Below the pieces are notes generated by a model, which was not told where the DNA came from, did no database searches, and saw nothing but the letters and a program-made list of their open reading frames with translations. A program made the position numbers and the translations under genes. DNA of 64,000 bases from Acidobacteriota bacterium (GTDB lineage Bacteria > Acidobacteriota > Thermoanaerobaculia > Multivoradales > JAGPDF01), in assembly GCA_014584695.1 (NCBI GenBank), contig JACTMI010000034.1, positions 1 to 64,000 on the forward strand. Reading direction: 5' to 3'. Positions 1-10,057 of the stretch are shown here, one piece after another (position 1 is the stretch's first letter; each line of letters opens with the position of its first letter).

Positions 1-3000
1 ACCGCCGCCAGCGCCGCGCGCTCTTGGGCGCCGCCGAGCTCCGCGGCGCCGAGCCGGGCCTCGGTCTCGAGCGGCAGCAGGCCCTCCGCGGCCGCCTCGG
101 CCGCCACCCGCGCCAGCTCCTCGAGCGCGGCGCGGCGGCGACCGCCGGCCGCCTCCGCCCGCGCCGCCACGATGCGGAGCTCCAGGCCCGGACCGAGACC
201 GAGGTCGCCGGCGCGGTCGAGGACCGGCTCGAGCTCGCGGCGCGCCTCGGCGGCTCGCCCGCGGGCGAGCGCCGCGCGCGCCAGGACCAGCCGGGCCGAC
301 GCCTCGAGGTCCGCGGCCGGCTCGGCCGGCAGGTTGCCGAGGACCTCGCGCGCGGTCGCGGCGGCGCTCTCCGGCGCCCGGTCGCCGTCCCAGCGGGCGA
401 GCATCAGTCGCAGGCGGTCGGCCGCCGCCGGCTCGCCGGTCGCGCGGCGCAGCGCCAGCGCTTCGATCCACCGGCCGCTGGCGCCGGCCAGGTCGCCGCG
501 CGCCGCCGCGAGCTCGCCGAGGCCGCCCAGCGCCGCCGCCTCCGCGCTCTTCTGGACCAGCGAGCGCGCGAGCGCCAGCGACTCCTCGAGCAGCGGCTCG
601 GCGCGGTCGAGCTCGCCAGCATCGAGATGGACCTGCGCGAGCGCGGCCAGGGCGCCGGCCTCACCCGCCCGCTCGCCGATCGACCGCCGGCCGGCCAGCG
701 ACTCCTCGAGCGCCGCCCGGGCGCCGCGCAGATCTCCCAGCCGGCGCCGGACCCCGCCCAGGCTCGCGAGCGCCGAGGCGACGCCGGCCGGATCCGAGAG
801 CGCGCGAAACTCGGCGAGCGCTTGCTCCAGCCGCTCGAGCGCGGCCGGCAGCTGGCCCAGCTCGGCCAGCGAGGCGGCGACGTTCGCCGAAGCGTAGGCG
901 GCACCGCGGCGGTTGCCGGTCTCGCGCGCCACCGCCTCGGCCTCCCGATACTGCCGCAGCGCCACGCCGGACTCGCCGCGCCGCCGCCGCACCACCGCCA
1001 GGTTGTTGAGGGCGAGCGCGGTGCCCCCGCGGTCGCCGCGCGCCCGGCAGAGCGCCAGCGCCGACTCGAAGGCCGACGCCGCGCCCGCGAGGTCGCCGCG
1101 GTCCATGCGCAGGCTGCCTTCGACGCTGCCGGCGGCGGCCTCGAGGCCCTGGTCCCCGGCCGCGCCCGCCAGCTCCCGCGCCCGCGCCACCACACGCAAG
1201 GCCTCCTCGGGCTCCCCCAGCTGGCGCAGCGCCCAGGCCCGACTGATCAGCGCCTCGGTCGCCAGCCGCCGCGCGCCGAGGCCTTCGGCGCGCGCGGCCG
1301 CCTGCTCGGCCGCCGCCGCCTGCCGGGGGAAGTCGGACCTCGCGGTCGCCGCCTCGGCTTCGGCCAGGTCCAGCCGGGGATCGCCGGCTTCGAGGCCCGG
1401 CAGGCGGCGCAGCGATTCGACCGCGGCGAGCGCCGCGTCCGGCTCGCCCGCCGCGGTGCGGGCGCGCGCCAGCGCCAGACCGTAGTCGATCGCGTCCGGC
1501 GCGGACGACCAGAGCGCTTGCCAGATCTCCGCCGCCCGCCGCCACTCGCCCGCGCTCTCGTAATAGCGCGCCTCGACCACGAGCCGTTCCGGCGCCGGTA
1601 GCTGGCGCGCCAACTCGAAGGCGCGCCGCGCCTCGGCGGTCGCGCGGTCGCCGAAACCGAGCGCCGCCCAGGCGGTGGCCAACGCCGAGCGAGCGAGGGC
1701 GTGATCCGGCTCGAGCTCGACCGCGCGCGCCAGCAGCTCCTGGGCGCGCTGCGGATCGAAGCGGCGCTGCGCGTCGAGCCCTTCGACGTAGAGCCGCGCC
1801 GCTTCGTTCGAGCTCGGAAAGAGCGAGGCCAGCGAGGCGCCGCGCGCGGTCGCCCCGAGCCGCTCGCGCAGCTTGGCGCCGGCGCGCGCCACGAGCTCGA
1901 ACAGCTCGCTCTCGGCGCCGCTCTCGGCGAGCGCGAGCGCGGTCTCGCCGGCCCGCGCGTCTTCGAGACGGAGATCGAGGCGCACCGGTCCGCCGCCGGG
2001 CAGCGCCGTGTAGCCGCCGGCGATCAGGTAGTCGGCCGCGAGCTGCGCGCGCAGTCGCTCCCGGGCCTCGACCGACGGCCGCTCGCCCGCGCCGAGGCCG
2101 AGGTCGAGCTCGGCGCGCGCCACCGCCGCGCCCGGCACCACTCGCAGCTCGCCGCCCTGGGCGAGCTCGGTCGCCAGCATCTCGCCGAGCGCGGTGCCGA
2201 GCCAGGCCGACTCCGGCCGCCCGGAGAGGTTCTCGAACGCGAGCACGGCGACCGCGCGGCGGGCCGCCGCCGGCCGCACCGCCGTCGTCCGGTCACGCAG
2301 GCTCTGCACCCGCAGGTAGGCCCAGAACGAGGCCCCGGCGAGCGCCACCAGCAGCAGCGCGGCCAAGGCCCGCTCGCGACGCTGCTTGGGCGAGGCGCGC
2401 GTCGGCGGGGGCTCTGCGGACACCGACGGCCCGGCTTCGCCGGCGGCGGACCGCGGCGCGGCAGCGGCGAGCCTCGCCGCGCTCTCGCTCTCGAGGGCGG
2501 CCAGGAACGCCGCGACGGAGGCGAAGCGGTCCTCCGCCCGGCGCGCGAGCGCCCGCTCGAGCGCGGCGCCCCAGCGCGGGTCGAGGTCGGGCGCGAAGCC
2601 GGCGAGCGGGGGCGGCGGCTCGGTCAGCCGCTTGGCCGCCGTCGACAGCGGCGTGTCGCCGCGGAACGGCAGCTCCCCGGCGAGCATCTCGTAGACGACC
2701 ACGCCGAGCGCGAACTGATCGACCGCCGGCGTGATCGGCTCGCCGGCCACCTGCTCCGGCGCCATGTAGGCCGGCGTGCCGACGACGCCGCCGGCGGCGG
2801 TCAACGTCATCGTGAAGGCGTCCTCGCTGCCACCGCCGCGCGCGATGCCGAAGTCCGTGACCACCGCGCGCTCGCCGCCCGGCCCGGGCACCAGGAAGAC
2901 GTTCTCGCTCTTGAAGTCGCGGTGGACGACGCCGGCCGCATGCGCGGCCTCGAGCGCCGCTCCCATCTGGCGCGCGATCGGCAGCGCGGCCTCGGCGCTC

Positions 3001-3593
3001 AGCCGGCCGGCGCGCTTGAGGCGCGCGGCGAGCGTCTCGCCCTCGAGCAGCTCCATGGTGAGAAAGACGATCGGCTCGGCCCCCGGCGCGCTCGCGTGGT
3101 AGCCGACGTCGAAGATCCGGCAGACGTTGGGATGGGTGACCCGGCGCGCCAGGTGGATCTCGCGCTTGAAGCGCTCGACCGCGCCCGCTTCGGCGGCGAC
3201 CGCGGGATGGATGGTCTTGAGCGCCAGCCGCTCGCGCAGCTCCGAGTCCTCGGCCTCGTAGACCTCGCCCATGCCGCCGCGGGCGAGGAAGCGGACGATC
3301 CGGTAGCGCCCGCCCACCACCGTCCCGGCGGCGAAGACCGGCGCCCCCGCCTCGCCCCCCAGCGGCCGGGTGGGACCGGAAGGGGTCGCGACCACGGGGC
3401 CACCCGCGGTCGCGGAGCGGGGCGGAGTCGTCGGCGGGGCGGCGCCCGCTGGCGACGGCCCGCCGGTGCGCCGGGTGTAGCGCTGGCCGCAGCTGGCGCA
3501 GACGACGCTCCCCGCTCCGGTCCGCGTGACCTCGTCCGGAATCGGGATCCGCGTCCCGCACTTGACGCACCGGAGACTCTGCGACGGGCTCAT
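1..3593 (-). CDS. Membrane-anchored Ser/Thr protein kinase with TPR region (C-terminus beyond window)
   Basis: Hanks-type kinase predicted to phosphorylate Ser/Thr on unknown targets, probably tethered to the inner membrane. About 1197 codons are visible and the C-terminus lies outside the window. The ATG at 3593 was chosen because it opens with a zinc-ribbon-like pair of CxxC motifs (C9/C12 and C32/C35). The kinase domain (about 95-370) shows a glycine loop (ARGGMGEVY), Lys126 in LALK, HRDFKSEN at 224 and DFG at 247, so it looks active. One hydrophobic segment at about 405-427 is followed by a TolB/CadC-like stretch (AVAVLAFENLSG) and then many Ala/Leu/Arg-rich TPR-like repeats to the edge. 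The kinase-TM-TPR layout is common in Acidobacteriota; the zinc ribbon in front is less usual. It is divergent from the fumarase gene. Substrate and trigger cannot be read from the sequence. Confidence 0.9.
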   Translation of the reverse strand, partial: MSPSQSLRCVKCGTRIPIPDEVTRTGAGSVVCASCGQRYTRRTGGPSPAGAAPPTTPPRSATAGGPVVATPSGPTRPLGGEAGAPVFAAGTVVGGRYRIVRFLARGGMGEVYEAEDSELRERLALKTIHPAVAAEAGAVERFKREIHLARRVTHPNVCRIFDVGYHASAPGAEPIVFLTMELLEGETLAARLKRAGRLSAEAALPIARQMGAALEAAHAAGVVHRDFKSENVFLVPGPGGERAVVTDFGIARGGGSEDAFTMTLTAAGGVVGTPAYMAPEQVAGEPITPAVDQFALGVVVYEMLAGELPFRGDTPLSTAAKRLTEPPPPLAGFAPDLDPRWGAALERALARRAEDRFASVAAFLAALESESAARLAAAAPRSAAGEAGPSVSAEPPPTRASPKQRRERALAALLLVALAGASFWAYLRVQSLRDRTTAVRPAAARRAVAVLAFENLSGRPESAWLGTALGEMLATELAQGGELRVVPGAAVARAELDLGLGAGERPSVEARERLRAQLAADYLIAGGYTALPGGGPVRLDLRLEDARAGETALALAESGAESELFELVARAGAKLRERLGATARGASLASLFPSSNEAARLYVEGLDAQRRFDPQRAQELLARAVELEPDHALARSALATAWAALGFGDRATAEARRAFELARQLPAPERLVVEARYYESAGEWRRAAEIWQALWSSAPDAIDYGLALARARTAAGEPDAALAAVESLRRLPGLEAGDPRLDLAEAEAATARSDFPRQAAAAEQAAARAEGLGARRLATEALISRAWALRQLGEPEEALRVVARARELAGAAGDQGLEAAAGSVEGSLRMDRGDLAGAASAFESALALCRARGDRGGTALALNNLAVVRRRRGESGVALRQYREAEAVARETGNRRGAAYASANVAASLAELGQLPAALERLEQALAEFRALSDPAGVASALASLGGVRRRLGDLRGARAALEESLAGRRSIGERAGEAGALAALAQVHLDAGELDRAEPLLEESLALARSLVQKSAEAAALGGLGELAAARGDLAGASGRWIEALALRRATGEPAAADRLRLMLARWDGDRAPESAAATAREVLGNLPAEPAADLEASARLVLARAALARGRAAEARRELEPVLDRAGDLGLGPGLELRIVAARAEAAGGRRRAALEELARVAAEAAAEGLLPLETEARLGAAELGGAQERAALAA

Positions 3594-3727
3594 CGGAGCT
3601 CTCGCCGCGACCTCGGCCCGGGCGGCGGGAGCGGCACCCTCCTCGATTGGCTGCGCGAATCATAGACGATCGCCGAGCCGGCTCCGGCCGCCGGTGGGCC
3701 GACTCCCCCAACGGGGGGGTCGTTTCC

Positions 3728-3757
3728 GCCCCCGCCTGTTGGATGATCAGCGGGGGC
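3728..3757. repeat. Perfect 8-bp inverted repeat in the kinase/fumarase intergenic region
   Basis: GCCCCCGC (3728-3735) and GCGGGGGC (3750-3757) flank a 14-nt AT-richer loop, between two divergent genes. A second short C-run/G-run inverted repeat sits just upstream, at about 3704-3717. It could be an operator or an RNA hairpin in the 5' leader of the fumarase mRNA. No protein partner can be named. Confidence 0.4.
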
Positions 3758-3830
3758 CCGAATCGGACAGGGCGGCCGGCGCGCCGGCCGTCGGCCCCAG
3801 CGACCGCCAACGACCCGACCGAGGAGCGCC

Positions 3831-5462
<1,632 letters not shown>

Positions 5463-5553
5463 GCGGGTGCCGCCGGGGCCCCGCCGCGCCGCCTCTTGAC
5501 AGGGCGTGGAAACCTCCCGCACGCTTCGCTTCTCGGCGACCGTCCACGCCCAA

Positions 5554-5591
5554 CCTCCAAGGCCCTCCCCCAGCGAGGGCGCCAGTGGAGG
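5554..5591. repeat. REP-like imperfect palindrome
   Basis: CCTCCA (5554-5559) pairs with TGGAGG (5586-5591), and GCCCTC (5562-5567) pairs with GAGGGC (5575-5580) around a CCCCAGC loop. The layered inverted repeat sits between fumA and the next gene. It resembles the short GC-rich palindromes dispersed between genes in many genomes, but no second full copy was seen in this window. It could also be the 3' hairpin of the fumA transcript. Confidence 0.4.
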
Positions 5592-5697
5592 CAAAGGGGG
5601 GCATACTCCCGGACCGCGAGTCACGAGGCCTACGCCCCGCCGCGTCGGCCGCGCCGCTGGGGGGCGCCGCCCGCGGCATGGACGTAGGAGGCTCGTG

Positions 5698-6444
5698 ATG
5701 CCCGTCGAGAAAGACCTCAAGCGTCGGATCCGTGCCCGCATGGCGAAGACCGGCGAGTCCTATACCGCAGCTCGCGCCCGGCTCGTCGCCAAGCGGACAA
5801 CTCCTGCTGAAGGCGTCGAAGCGCCGCCCGCCGTCACCGCGGCGGAGCCCGAACGGCTCGCCCTTCCTCCGGCGGCGGCCGCCGTGGATCTCGCCGCGCT
5901 CGCCGGCATGAGCGACGCGGCGATCCGCGCCAAGACCGGCTGCGATTGGCGGCGATGGGTCGAGGCGCTCGACTATGCCGGCGCCGCCGATTGGTCCCAT
6001 CGCGCCATCGCCCAACACGTGCACCAGGCCTTCGGCATCGGCGACTGGTGGGCGCAGACGGTCACCGTCGGCTACGAGCGGATCAAGGGGCTGCGCGAGA
6101 CCGGCCAGCGCCGCTCCGGCGATTACGAGGCGAGCAAGAGCCGCACCTTCGGGGTCCCGGTGGCCGAGCTCTATCGCGCTTGGTCGGACGGCCGGCGCCG
6201 CAAGCGCTGGCTGCTCGAAGCGGGCTTGAAGATCCGCACCGCGACGCCCGACCGGTCGCTGCGCATCACCTGGCCCGACGGCACCTCGGTCGAGCTCTGG
6301 TTCACGCCCAAGGGGGAGGCCAAGAGCGCTGTCCAGGTCCAGCACCGCAAGCTCGGAAGCCGAGAGGACGCCCTGCGGCGCAAGGCCTACTGGGCGGAAC
6401 GCCTCGCAGCGTTGGCCGCGCACCTCGCCGGGACCGCGAAGTAG
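5698..6444 (+). CDS. DUF4287/SRPBCC-like domain protein
   Basis: 248-residue cytoplasmic protein of unknown function. The N-terminus has a short basic motif (MAKTGESYTAARARLV). Residues about 65-150 look like a DUF4287-type helical region (a KTG motif, then HRAIAQHVHQAFGIGDWWAQ). The C-terminal half (from about 155, SKSRTFGVPVAELYRAWSD) resembles the start of SRPBCC/AHSA1-type lipid-binding folds. The frame is open upstream to 5506, but the ATG at 5698 is preceded by a strong AGGAGG at a good distance, so it was chosen. It stands alone and is followed at once by a strong hairpin (6450-6480). Proteins of this composite type are usually annotated only by domain. The domain assignment is from memory of the families and is moderately secure; no ligand is suggested. 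Confidence 0.75.
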   Translation: MPVEKDLKRRIRARMAKTGESYTAARARLVAKRTTPAEGVEAPPAVTAAEPERLALPPAAAAVDLAALAGMSDAAIRAKTGCDWRRWVEALDYAGAADWSHRAIAQHVHQAFGIGDWWAQTVTVGYERIKGLRETGQRRSGDYEASKSRTFGVPVAELYRAWSDGRRRKRWLLEAGLKIRTATPDRSLRITWPDGTSVELWFTPKGEAKSAVQVQHRKLGSREDALRRKAYWAERLAALAAHLAGTAK

Positions 6445-6449
6445 CTGCT

Positions 6450-6480
6450 CGGGGCGGGGCCCGCCGCGGGCCCCGCCCCG
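6450..6480 (+). terminator. Strong GC hairpin after the DUF4287-like gene
   Basis: A perfect 13-bp stem (6450-6462 with 6468-6480) closes a GCCGC loop 5 nt after the stop codon. No T-tract follows, so it may be a 3'-end stabiliser or a terminator that needs other factors. Confidence 0.5.
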
Positions 6481-6573
6481 CATCGATCGCCGCCGGGTTC
6501 GCCTTGACGGCCGCGCGCGGGACTGGCGGCGCTCAGGAATCTGGTGGCGTGAACGCCAGGCTAGAATCCGACC

Positions 6574-7104
6574 GTGGACTTCGCTGGAGTGCTGGCGCGG
6601 GTCACCGGGTTCCTCGCCGAGCGCGGCTTCGACGGCGCGCTCGTCGGAGGGGTCGGGCTCGCGGCCTACGGGCTCGCGCGGACGACGCTCGATCTCGATC
6701 TGGCCACCGAGCGGCGGGCGCAGGAGGCGGTGGTCGCGTTTCTGGAGGAGCTCGGGTACGAGACGCTCCATCGCTCGGCCGGATACTCGAATCACCTCCA
6801 CCCGGACCCCGAGCTGGGCCGGGTCGACCTCGTCTACCTCGACGAAGCGACCGCGGTTCGGTTCTTCGCCGCTTGCCGGAGCGTGCCGGGGCCGGGAGGG
6901 CTGCCGGTTCGGGTCGCGTCCCCGGAGCACCTCGCGGCGATGAAGGTGACGGCGATCAAGAACGATCCGACGCGGCTGCACCAGGACTTGGCCGACCTCC
7001 GCTTCCTGCTCGGCCTCCCCGGCATCGATCGCGAGGAAGTGAGACAGTACTTCTCGAAACATGGACTCCTCGGACACTACGAAGAGCTCGTCGAGAGCCT
7101 CTGA
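6574..7104 (+). CDS. Nucleotidyltransferase, AbiEii/AbiGii-toxin-like
   Basis: 176-residue protein of the minimal nucleotidyltransferase superfamily. The core motif GGVGLAAYGLARTTLDLDLA (about 25-44) gives the Gly-Gly helix and the DxD metal-binding pair. A later SPEHLAAMKVTAIKNDPTR and a C-terminal acidic helix match proteins usually annotated as AbiEii/AbiGii toxin-family or DUF6036-like. The start is GTG at 6574. The last 44 nt overlap the next small gene in another frame, so the two are probably co-translated as a pair. In known NTase toxin systems the enzyme transfers nucleotides to tRNA acceptors, but the partner here is not a recognisable AbiEi antitoxin, so a toxin role is unproven. 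It lies in an accessory stretch with VapBC and gene remnants nearby. Confidence 0.75.
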   Translation: MDFAGVLARVTGFLAERGFDGALVGGVGLAAYGLARTTLDLDLATERRAQEAVVAFLEELGYETLHRSAGYSNHLHPDPELGRVDLVYLDEATAVRFFAACRSVPGPGGLPVRVASPEHLAAMKVTAIKNDPTRLHQDLADLRFLLGLPGIDREEVRQYFSKHGLLGHYEELVESL

Positions 7105-7294
7105 CTCCGAGCCGCTCGACTTCGAGGCGGGGCTGCCGACCACGGTCGCCGACGTCGCGGCGCTGCGTGCGCTGCGCGCGCGGCGGGTCCCGGGGCTGCT
7201 CGAGCGGATCGACGACCTGTCCGCCGAGACGGTGGCCGCCGAGGTTACCGCCCGCCGCCGGACGCACGCGGGGTTCGAGCCCTTCCGGCTCTGA
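7061..7294 (+). CDS. Small partner protein of the nucleotidyltransferase
   Basis: 77-residue soluble protein with a low-complexity Ser-rich N-terminus and a helical core, LPTTVADVAALRALR (from about 26). It begins inside the end of the nucleotidyltransferase gene (44-nt overlap, different frame), the only strong clue to its role. Small proteins with an LPTT..DV.ALR motif are, from memory, often encoded next to such nucleotidyltransferases; an antitoxin or substrate-adaptor role is an inference. No DNA-binding motif is obvious. There is no good Shine-Dalgarno site for the ATG at 7061, which fits translational coupling. Confidence 0.6.
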   Translation: MDSSDTTKSSSRASDSEPLDFEAGLPTTVADVAALRALRARRVPGLLERIDDLSAETVAAEVTARRRTHAGFEPFRL

Positions 7295-7424
7295 GCTGCC
7301 GCCTGCGTCGAGGAGCATCCAACGGCTCCCAACGGCGATTGCGTTGCTGCGGTGCCGAGAGCGTCGCGTTCCGCCTCCGCCATTCGTTCTACGATGGACC
7401 ACGAGCCATGAGCGCGCCGCCCCC

Positions 7425-9095
7425 ATGACGAGCCCGCGATCGAGTCCCCGAGCGAGCCCCGCCCGCACTCGCGTGCTGCTTTCGGTTCTGCTGGTCCTGC
7501 CGGTCGCGGGCGCCTTCGCCGCGACCGTCACGGCCGCGCCGACCGTCTTTCATGTGCGCTTGGCCGAAGTCTCGGATGCGCCTCTCTCCGGCAGGCTGCT
7601 GGTCTTCGCGAAGGCGCTCGGCGCCGCCGACAAGGAGCCCCTCGCGAGCGTCGACAGGGATCAGATCGACACCCACGCGGTGGCGATCGCCGCCCAGGAG
7701 GTCGTGCACCTCGACCGCGGCGCGATCGTCGCGCTCGACGCCGACGTCGTGGCCTTCCCCAAGCCCTTCTCCCAACTCGAGCCCGGCCGCTACGCCGTGC
7801 AGGCGGTGTTGGACCGCGACCACAGTTACAACTACACCGGTCGTGGCCCGGGCGACGTGGTCAGCGGCGTGATCGAGATGAACCTGCCGGGTGATGCAGC
7901 CCGACACCTGACGCTGGCGACGGTCGTCCCCGAGTCCGATCCGCTCCAGCCCCTCCCGAACGTGCCGGCAGCCCTCAGGGAGAGGTATGGCATGGCCGCT
8001 GCCGACATCCATTCGCTCGATTTCTCCAGCCCGCTCCTCAGCCGCTTCTGGGGGCGTCAGGTTGCCCTTCGCGGATGGGTCGTGACTCCGCCGGACTATG
8101 CGGCCCACCCGGACCAGCGCTATCCGGCGGTCTACTTCACTCAAGGCTTCGGTGGCACGTTGCGCTCCCTCCACGACACCAGCGTCGCCCGCTGGGACGA
8201 GATGAAGCAGGGGAAGACGCCGCCGATGATCTGGGTGGCGATCGACCAGTCCAGTCCCACTGGCACGAGTGGGTTCGTCGACAGCGTCAACAATGGGCCT
8301 TGGGCCCAAGCGTTGACGGCGGAGTTGATCCCCTTCCTGGAACGCCAGTACCGCATGGACGCCACGCCTTCGGGCCGCCTGCTGACCGGACACTCCTCGG
8401 GTGGTTGGGCGGCGCTGTGGCTGCAGGTGAGCTTCCCTCGACTGTTCGGCGGTGCCTGGCCTACCGCGCCCGACCCGAGCGATTTTCACGACTTCCTGGG
8501 AGTCGACCTCTACGCGTCGGGCGCCAATCTCTACCGCGAACCCGATGGGTCGCCCCGGCCGCTGGCGCTCGACCAAGGCAAGACGCTGGTCGCCATCGAG
8601 GACTACGCGCGCCGAGAAGTCGTGCTCGGCGCCTACGGCGGCCAGATGGCGTCGTTTGATTGGGCCTTCTCACCGCGCGGTCCGGACGGCCGCCCGCTGC
8701 CCATGTTCGACCGCACGACGGGCGCCGTCGACCCGACCGTGATCGCCTACTGGAGGGAGCACTACGACGTAGCCGAGCGCCTCCGTCGCCACTGGTCCGA
8801 GCTCGAGGGCGACCGCCTCGACCGCAAGATCCACCTGACCGTGGGAACAGAGGATCAATTCCACCTCCAGGGCGCGGCGCGCCGGCTGGAAGCGACGATG
8901 AAAGCGCTTGGAGCGGAGCCTGACTTCCGTTACGTGGAAGGGCGAGGCCATTTCGACCTGTACACGGTAGCGGACGACCGCTGGGGCCTCTACCAGGCCA
9001 TCGCTTGGGAGATGTACGCGGTCGCGCGTCCTGCCTCGACCCAGCCAGTCAGCGCCCCTTCGACCTCGCCGCCCCCGGGCGTCGAGCGCCACTAG
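7425..9095 (+). CDS. Secreted esterase (esterase D/enterochelin-esterase-like alpha/beta hydrolase)
   Basis: 556-residue putative esterase of the PF00756 type. An N-terminal basic plus hydrophobic stretch (VLLSVLLVLPVAGAFAATVT, about 17-36) looks like a signal peptide, so the enzyme is likely periplasmic or outside. Residues about 40-200 form an extra N-terminal domain with no recognised family. The hydrolase core follows: YPAVYFTQGFGG (oxyanion side), the nucleophile elbow GHSSGG with Ser324, and a C-terminal GRGHFDLY carrying the likely catalytic His. The substrate is unknown; relatives cleave ester bonds in siderophores, acetylated sugars or S-formylglutathione. The ATG at 7425 is the nearest start giving a signal peptide. 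It is separated by about 130 bp from the upstream NTase pair, so it is probably independently transcribed. Confidence 0.85.
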   Translation: MTSPRSSPRASPARTRVLLSVLLVLPVAGAFAATVTAAPTVFHVRLAEVSDAPLSGRLLVFAKALGAADKEPLASVDRDQIDTHAVAIAAQEVVHLDRGAIVALDADVVAFPKPFSQLEPGRYAVQAVLDRDHSYNYTGRGPGDVVSGVIEMNLPGDAARHLTLATVVPESDPLQPLPNVPAALRERYGMAAADIHSLDFSSPLLSRFWGRQVALRGWVVTPPDYAAHPDQRYPAVYFTQGFGGTLRSLHDTSVARWDEMKQGKTPPMIWVAIDQSSPTGTSGFVDSVNNGPWAQALTAELIPFLERQYRMDATPSGRLLTGHSSGGWAALWLQVSFPRLFGGAWPTAPDPSDFHDFLGVDLYASGANLYREPDGSPRPLALDQGKTLVAIEDYARREVVLGAYGGQMASFDWAFSPRGPDGRPLPMFDRTTGAVDPTVIAYWREHYDVAERLRRHWSELEGDRLDRKIHLTVGTEDQFHLQGAARRLEATMKALGAEPDFRYVEGRGHFDLYTVADDRWGLYQAIAWEMYAVARPASTQPVSAPSTSPPPGVERH

Positions 9096-9228
9096 ATTCT
9101 GCGTTGATTGACTGCTCCGTATTGCTCCTGCCATATTGGCAAGCGGGAGACAGACTTCGTTCGTGCGGAGAGGCGATCGAAGGACGTTGTCGGAGGAGTC
9201 GTGGCGGTACCGGTACCTGACCCGACTT

Positions 9229-9366
9229 CCCTCTCCGAAGCGGCCCGTGACCGACGGCCCCTTCGCGGATGCCGAAGAGCTCGTGGCCGGGTTCTGGATC
9301 CGGAACGTGCGCTCCATCGACGAGGCCGTCGAGTGGGCCGAGGGACAGTGGCATTCGATTCCGTGA
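9229..9366 (+). pseudogene. YciI/DGPF-domain remnant
   Basis: In an open frame ending at the TGA at 9366, the peptide contains VTDGPFADAEELVAGFWI followed by VRSIDEAVEWA. This is the diagnostic central motif of YciI-like (DGPF) proteins, whose usual length is about 115-130 residues. Only about 45 residues are present: the N-terminal half is missing, and after EWAE the normal C-terminus is replaced by GQWHSIP and a stop. It looks like a both-ends-truncated fossil. It directly precedes the VapBC operator. Confidence 0.65.
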
Positions 9367-9368
9367 GT

Positions 9369-9384
9369 GTGTAGACTTCTACAC
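9369..9384. promoter_or_regulatory. Perfect palindrome, likely VapB operator
   Basis: GTGTAGACTTCTACAC is a perfect 7-bp inverted repeat with a 2-nt centre. It ends 12 nt before the vapB ATG, and GGGAG lies between. VapBC operons are typically autorepressed by VapB binding to palindromes at this place; that is the inference here. Confidence 0.65.
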
Positions 9385-9396
9385 AGGGAGTCGCAC

Positions 9397-9600
9397 ATGG
9401 CTACCAATCTCGCAATCGATCCCGATCTCCTGGACCGAGCGGTACGAGTCAGCGGCGAGCGCACGAAGAAGGCCGTCGTAACCAAGGCCCTTCAGGAGTT
9501 CATCGCTCGTCGCGAGCAGCGGCGCGTGGCCGAGCTTCTCGGCAAGCTCGAGTGGGACAAGTCGTTCGACTACAAGGCCGAGCGGTCTCGTCGCAAGTGA
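9397..9600 (+). CDS. vapB: Antitoxin, VapB family
   Basis: 67-residue antitoxin of a type II toxin-antitoxin module. The N-terminal half (NLAIDPDLLDRAVRVSGERT, then KKAVVTKALQEFIARRE) is the ribbon-helix-helix/VapB pattern expected to dimerise and bind DNA. The C-terminal half is charged (LLGKLEWDKSFDY) and would wrap around the toxin. A longer frame starts at 9367 but would begin inside the operator palindrome; the ATG at 9397 has GGGAG about 8 nt upstream and was preferred. Its stop overlaps the vapC GTG start (GTGA), so the two are translationally coupled. It is expected to repress its own promoter through the palindrome at 9369-9384. Confidence 0.9.
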   Translation: MATNLAIDPDLLDRAVRVSGERTKKAVVTKALQEFIARREQRRVAELLGKLEWDKSFDYKAERSRRK

Positions 9601-10025
9601 CTCTTCTGGTCGACACGAGCGTCTGGTCCTTGGCTCTTCGCCGGGACATCGAAGCTCCTGATCCCGAGGTGCACGAACTGAAGGAGGCACTGTTCGGTTC
9701 AGAGGTGGTCGTCACCACTGGCCTCGTCCTGCAGGAGCTCCTGCAAGGTTTCTCGGGCCCCAAGGCTCAGGCCCAGATCGTCGAGCGCTTCTCTGCCTTA
9801 CCGCTGCTTCAGCCCGATCGAGATGACCACGTCAACGCGGCGAGAGTGCGCAACATGTGTCGCAAGGCGGGTGTTCAACTCGGCACCATCGACGCATTGC
9901 TCGCGCAGCTCTGCATTCGCCACGACCTGACGCTTCTCACGACGGACAGGGACTTCACGCATGCGGCAGAGCATTGCCCGCTCCGAGTCTGGCCCGCCAG
10001 GGCACGACCGCGGCGCGATGCCTGA
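9597..10025 (+). CDS. vapC: Toxin, VapC family PIN-domain ribonuclease
   Basis: 142-residue PIN-domain endoribonuclease, the toxin of the VapBC pair. The conserved acidic residues are visible in order: Asp in LLVDTSVW near the N-terminus, Glu in LVLQELLQG, Asp in LGTIDALLAQLC and Asp in LLTTDRDF; these would chelate Mg/Mn at the active site. The GTG at 9597 was chosen because it overlaps the vapB stop. Known VapC toxins cut tRNA or rRNA to arrest growth, but the target here cannot be inferred. It ends about 32 bp before a degenerate YwqG-like fragment, so the module sits between two gene fossils, as expected for a mobile or addictive cassette in a decaying locus. Confidence 0.92.
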   Translation: MTLLVDTSVWSLALRRDIEAPDPEVHELKEALFGSEVVVTTGLVLQELLQGFSGPKAQAQIVERFSALPLLQPDRDDHVNAARVRNMCRKAGVQLGTIDALLAQLCIRHDLTLLTTDRDFTHAAEHCPLRVWPARARPRRDA

Positions 10026-10057
10026 CCCCTCACTGCCCCCGACATGCCACGGCAGGC

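Noticed and set aside
24-3665. Very long plus-strand open frames (525 and 654 codons)
   Set aside because: They are Arg/Ala/Pro-rich antisense shadows of the kinase-TPR gene, which carries all kinase motifs on the minus strand.
5496-5501. TTGACA as a -35 box upstream of the DUF4287-like gene
   Set aside because: No acceptable -10 element at 16-18 bp spacing.
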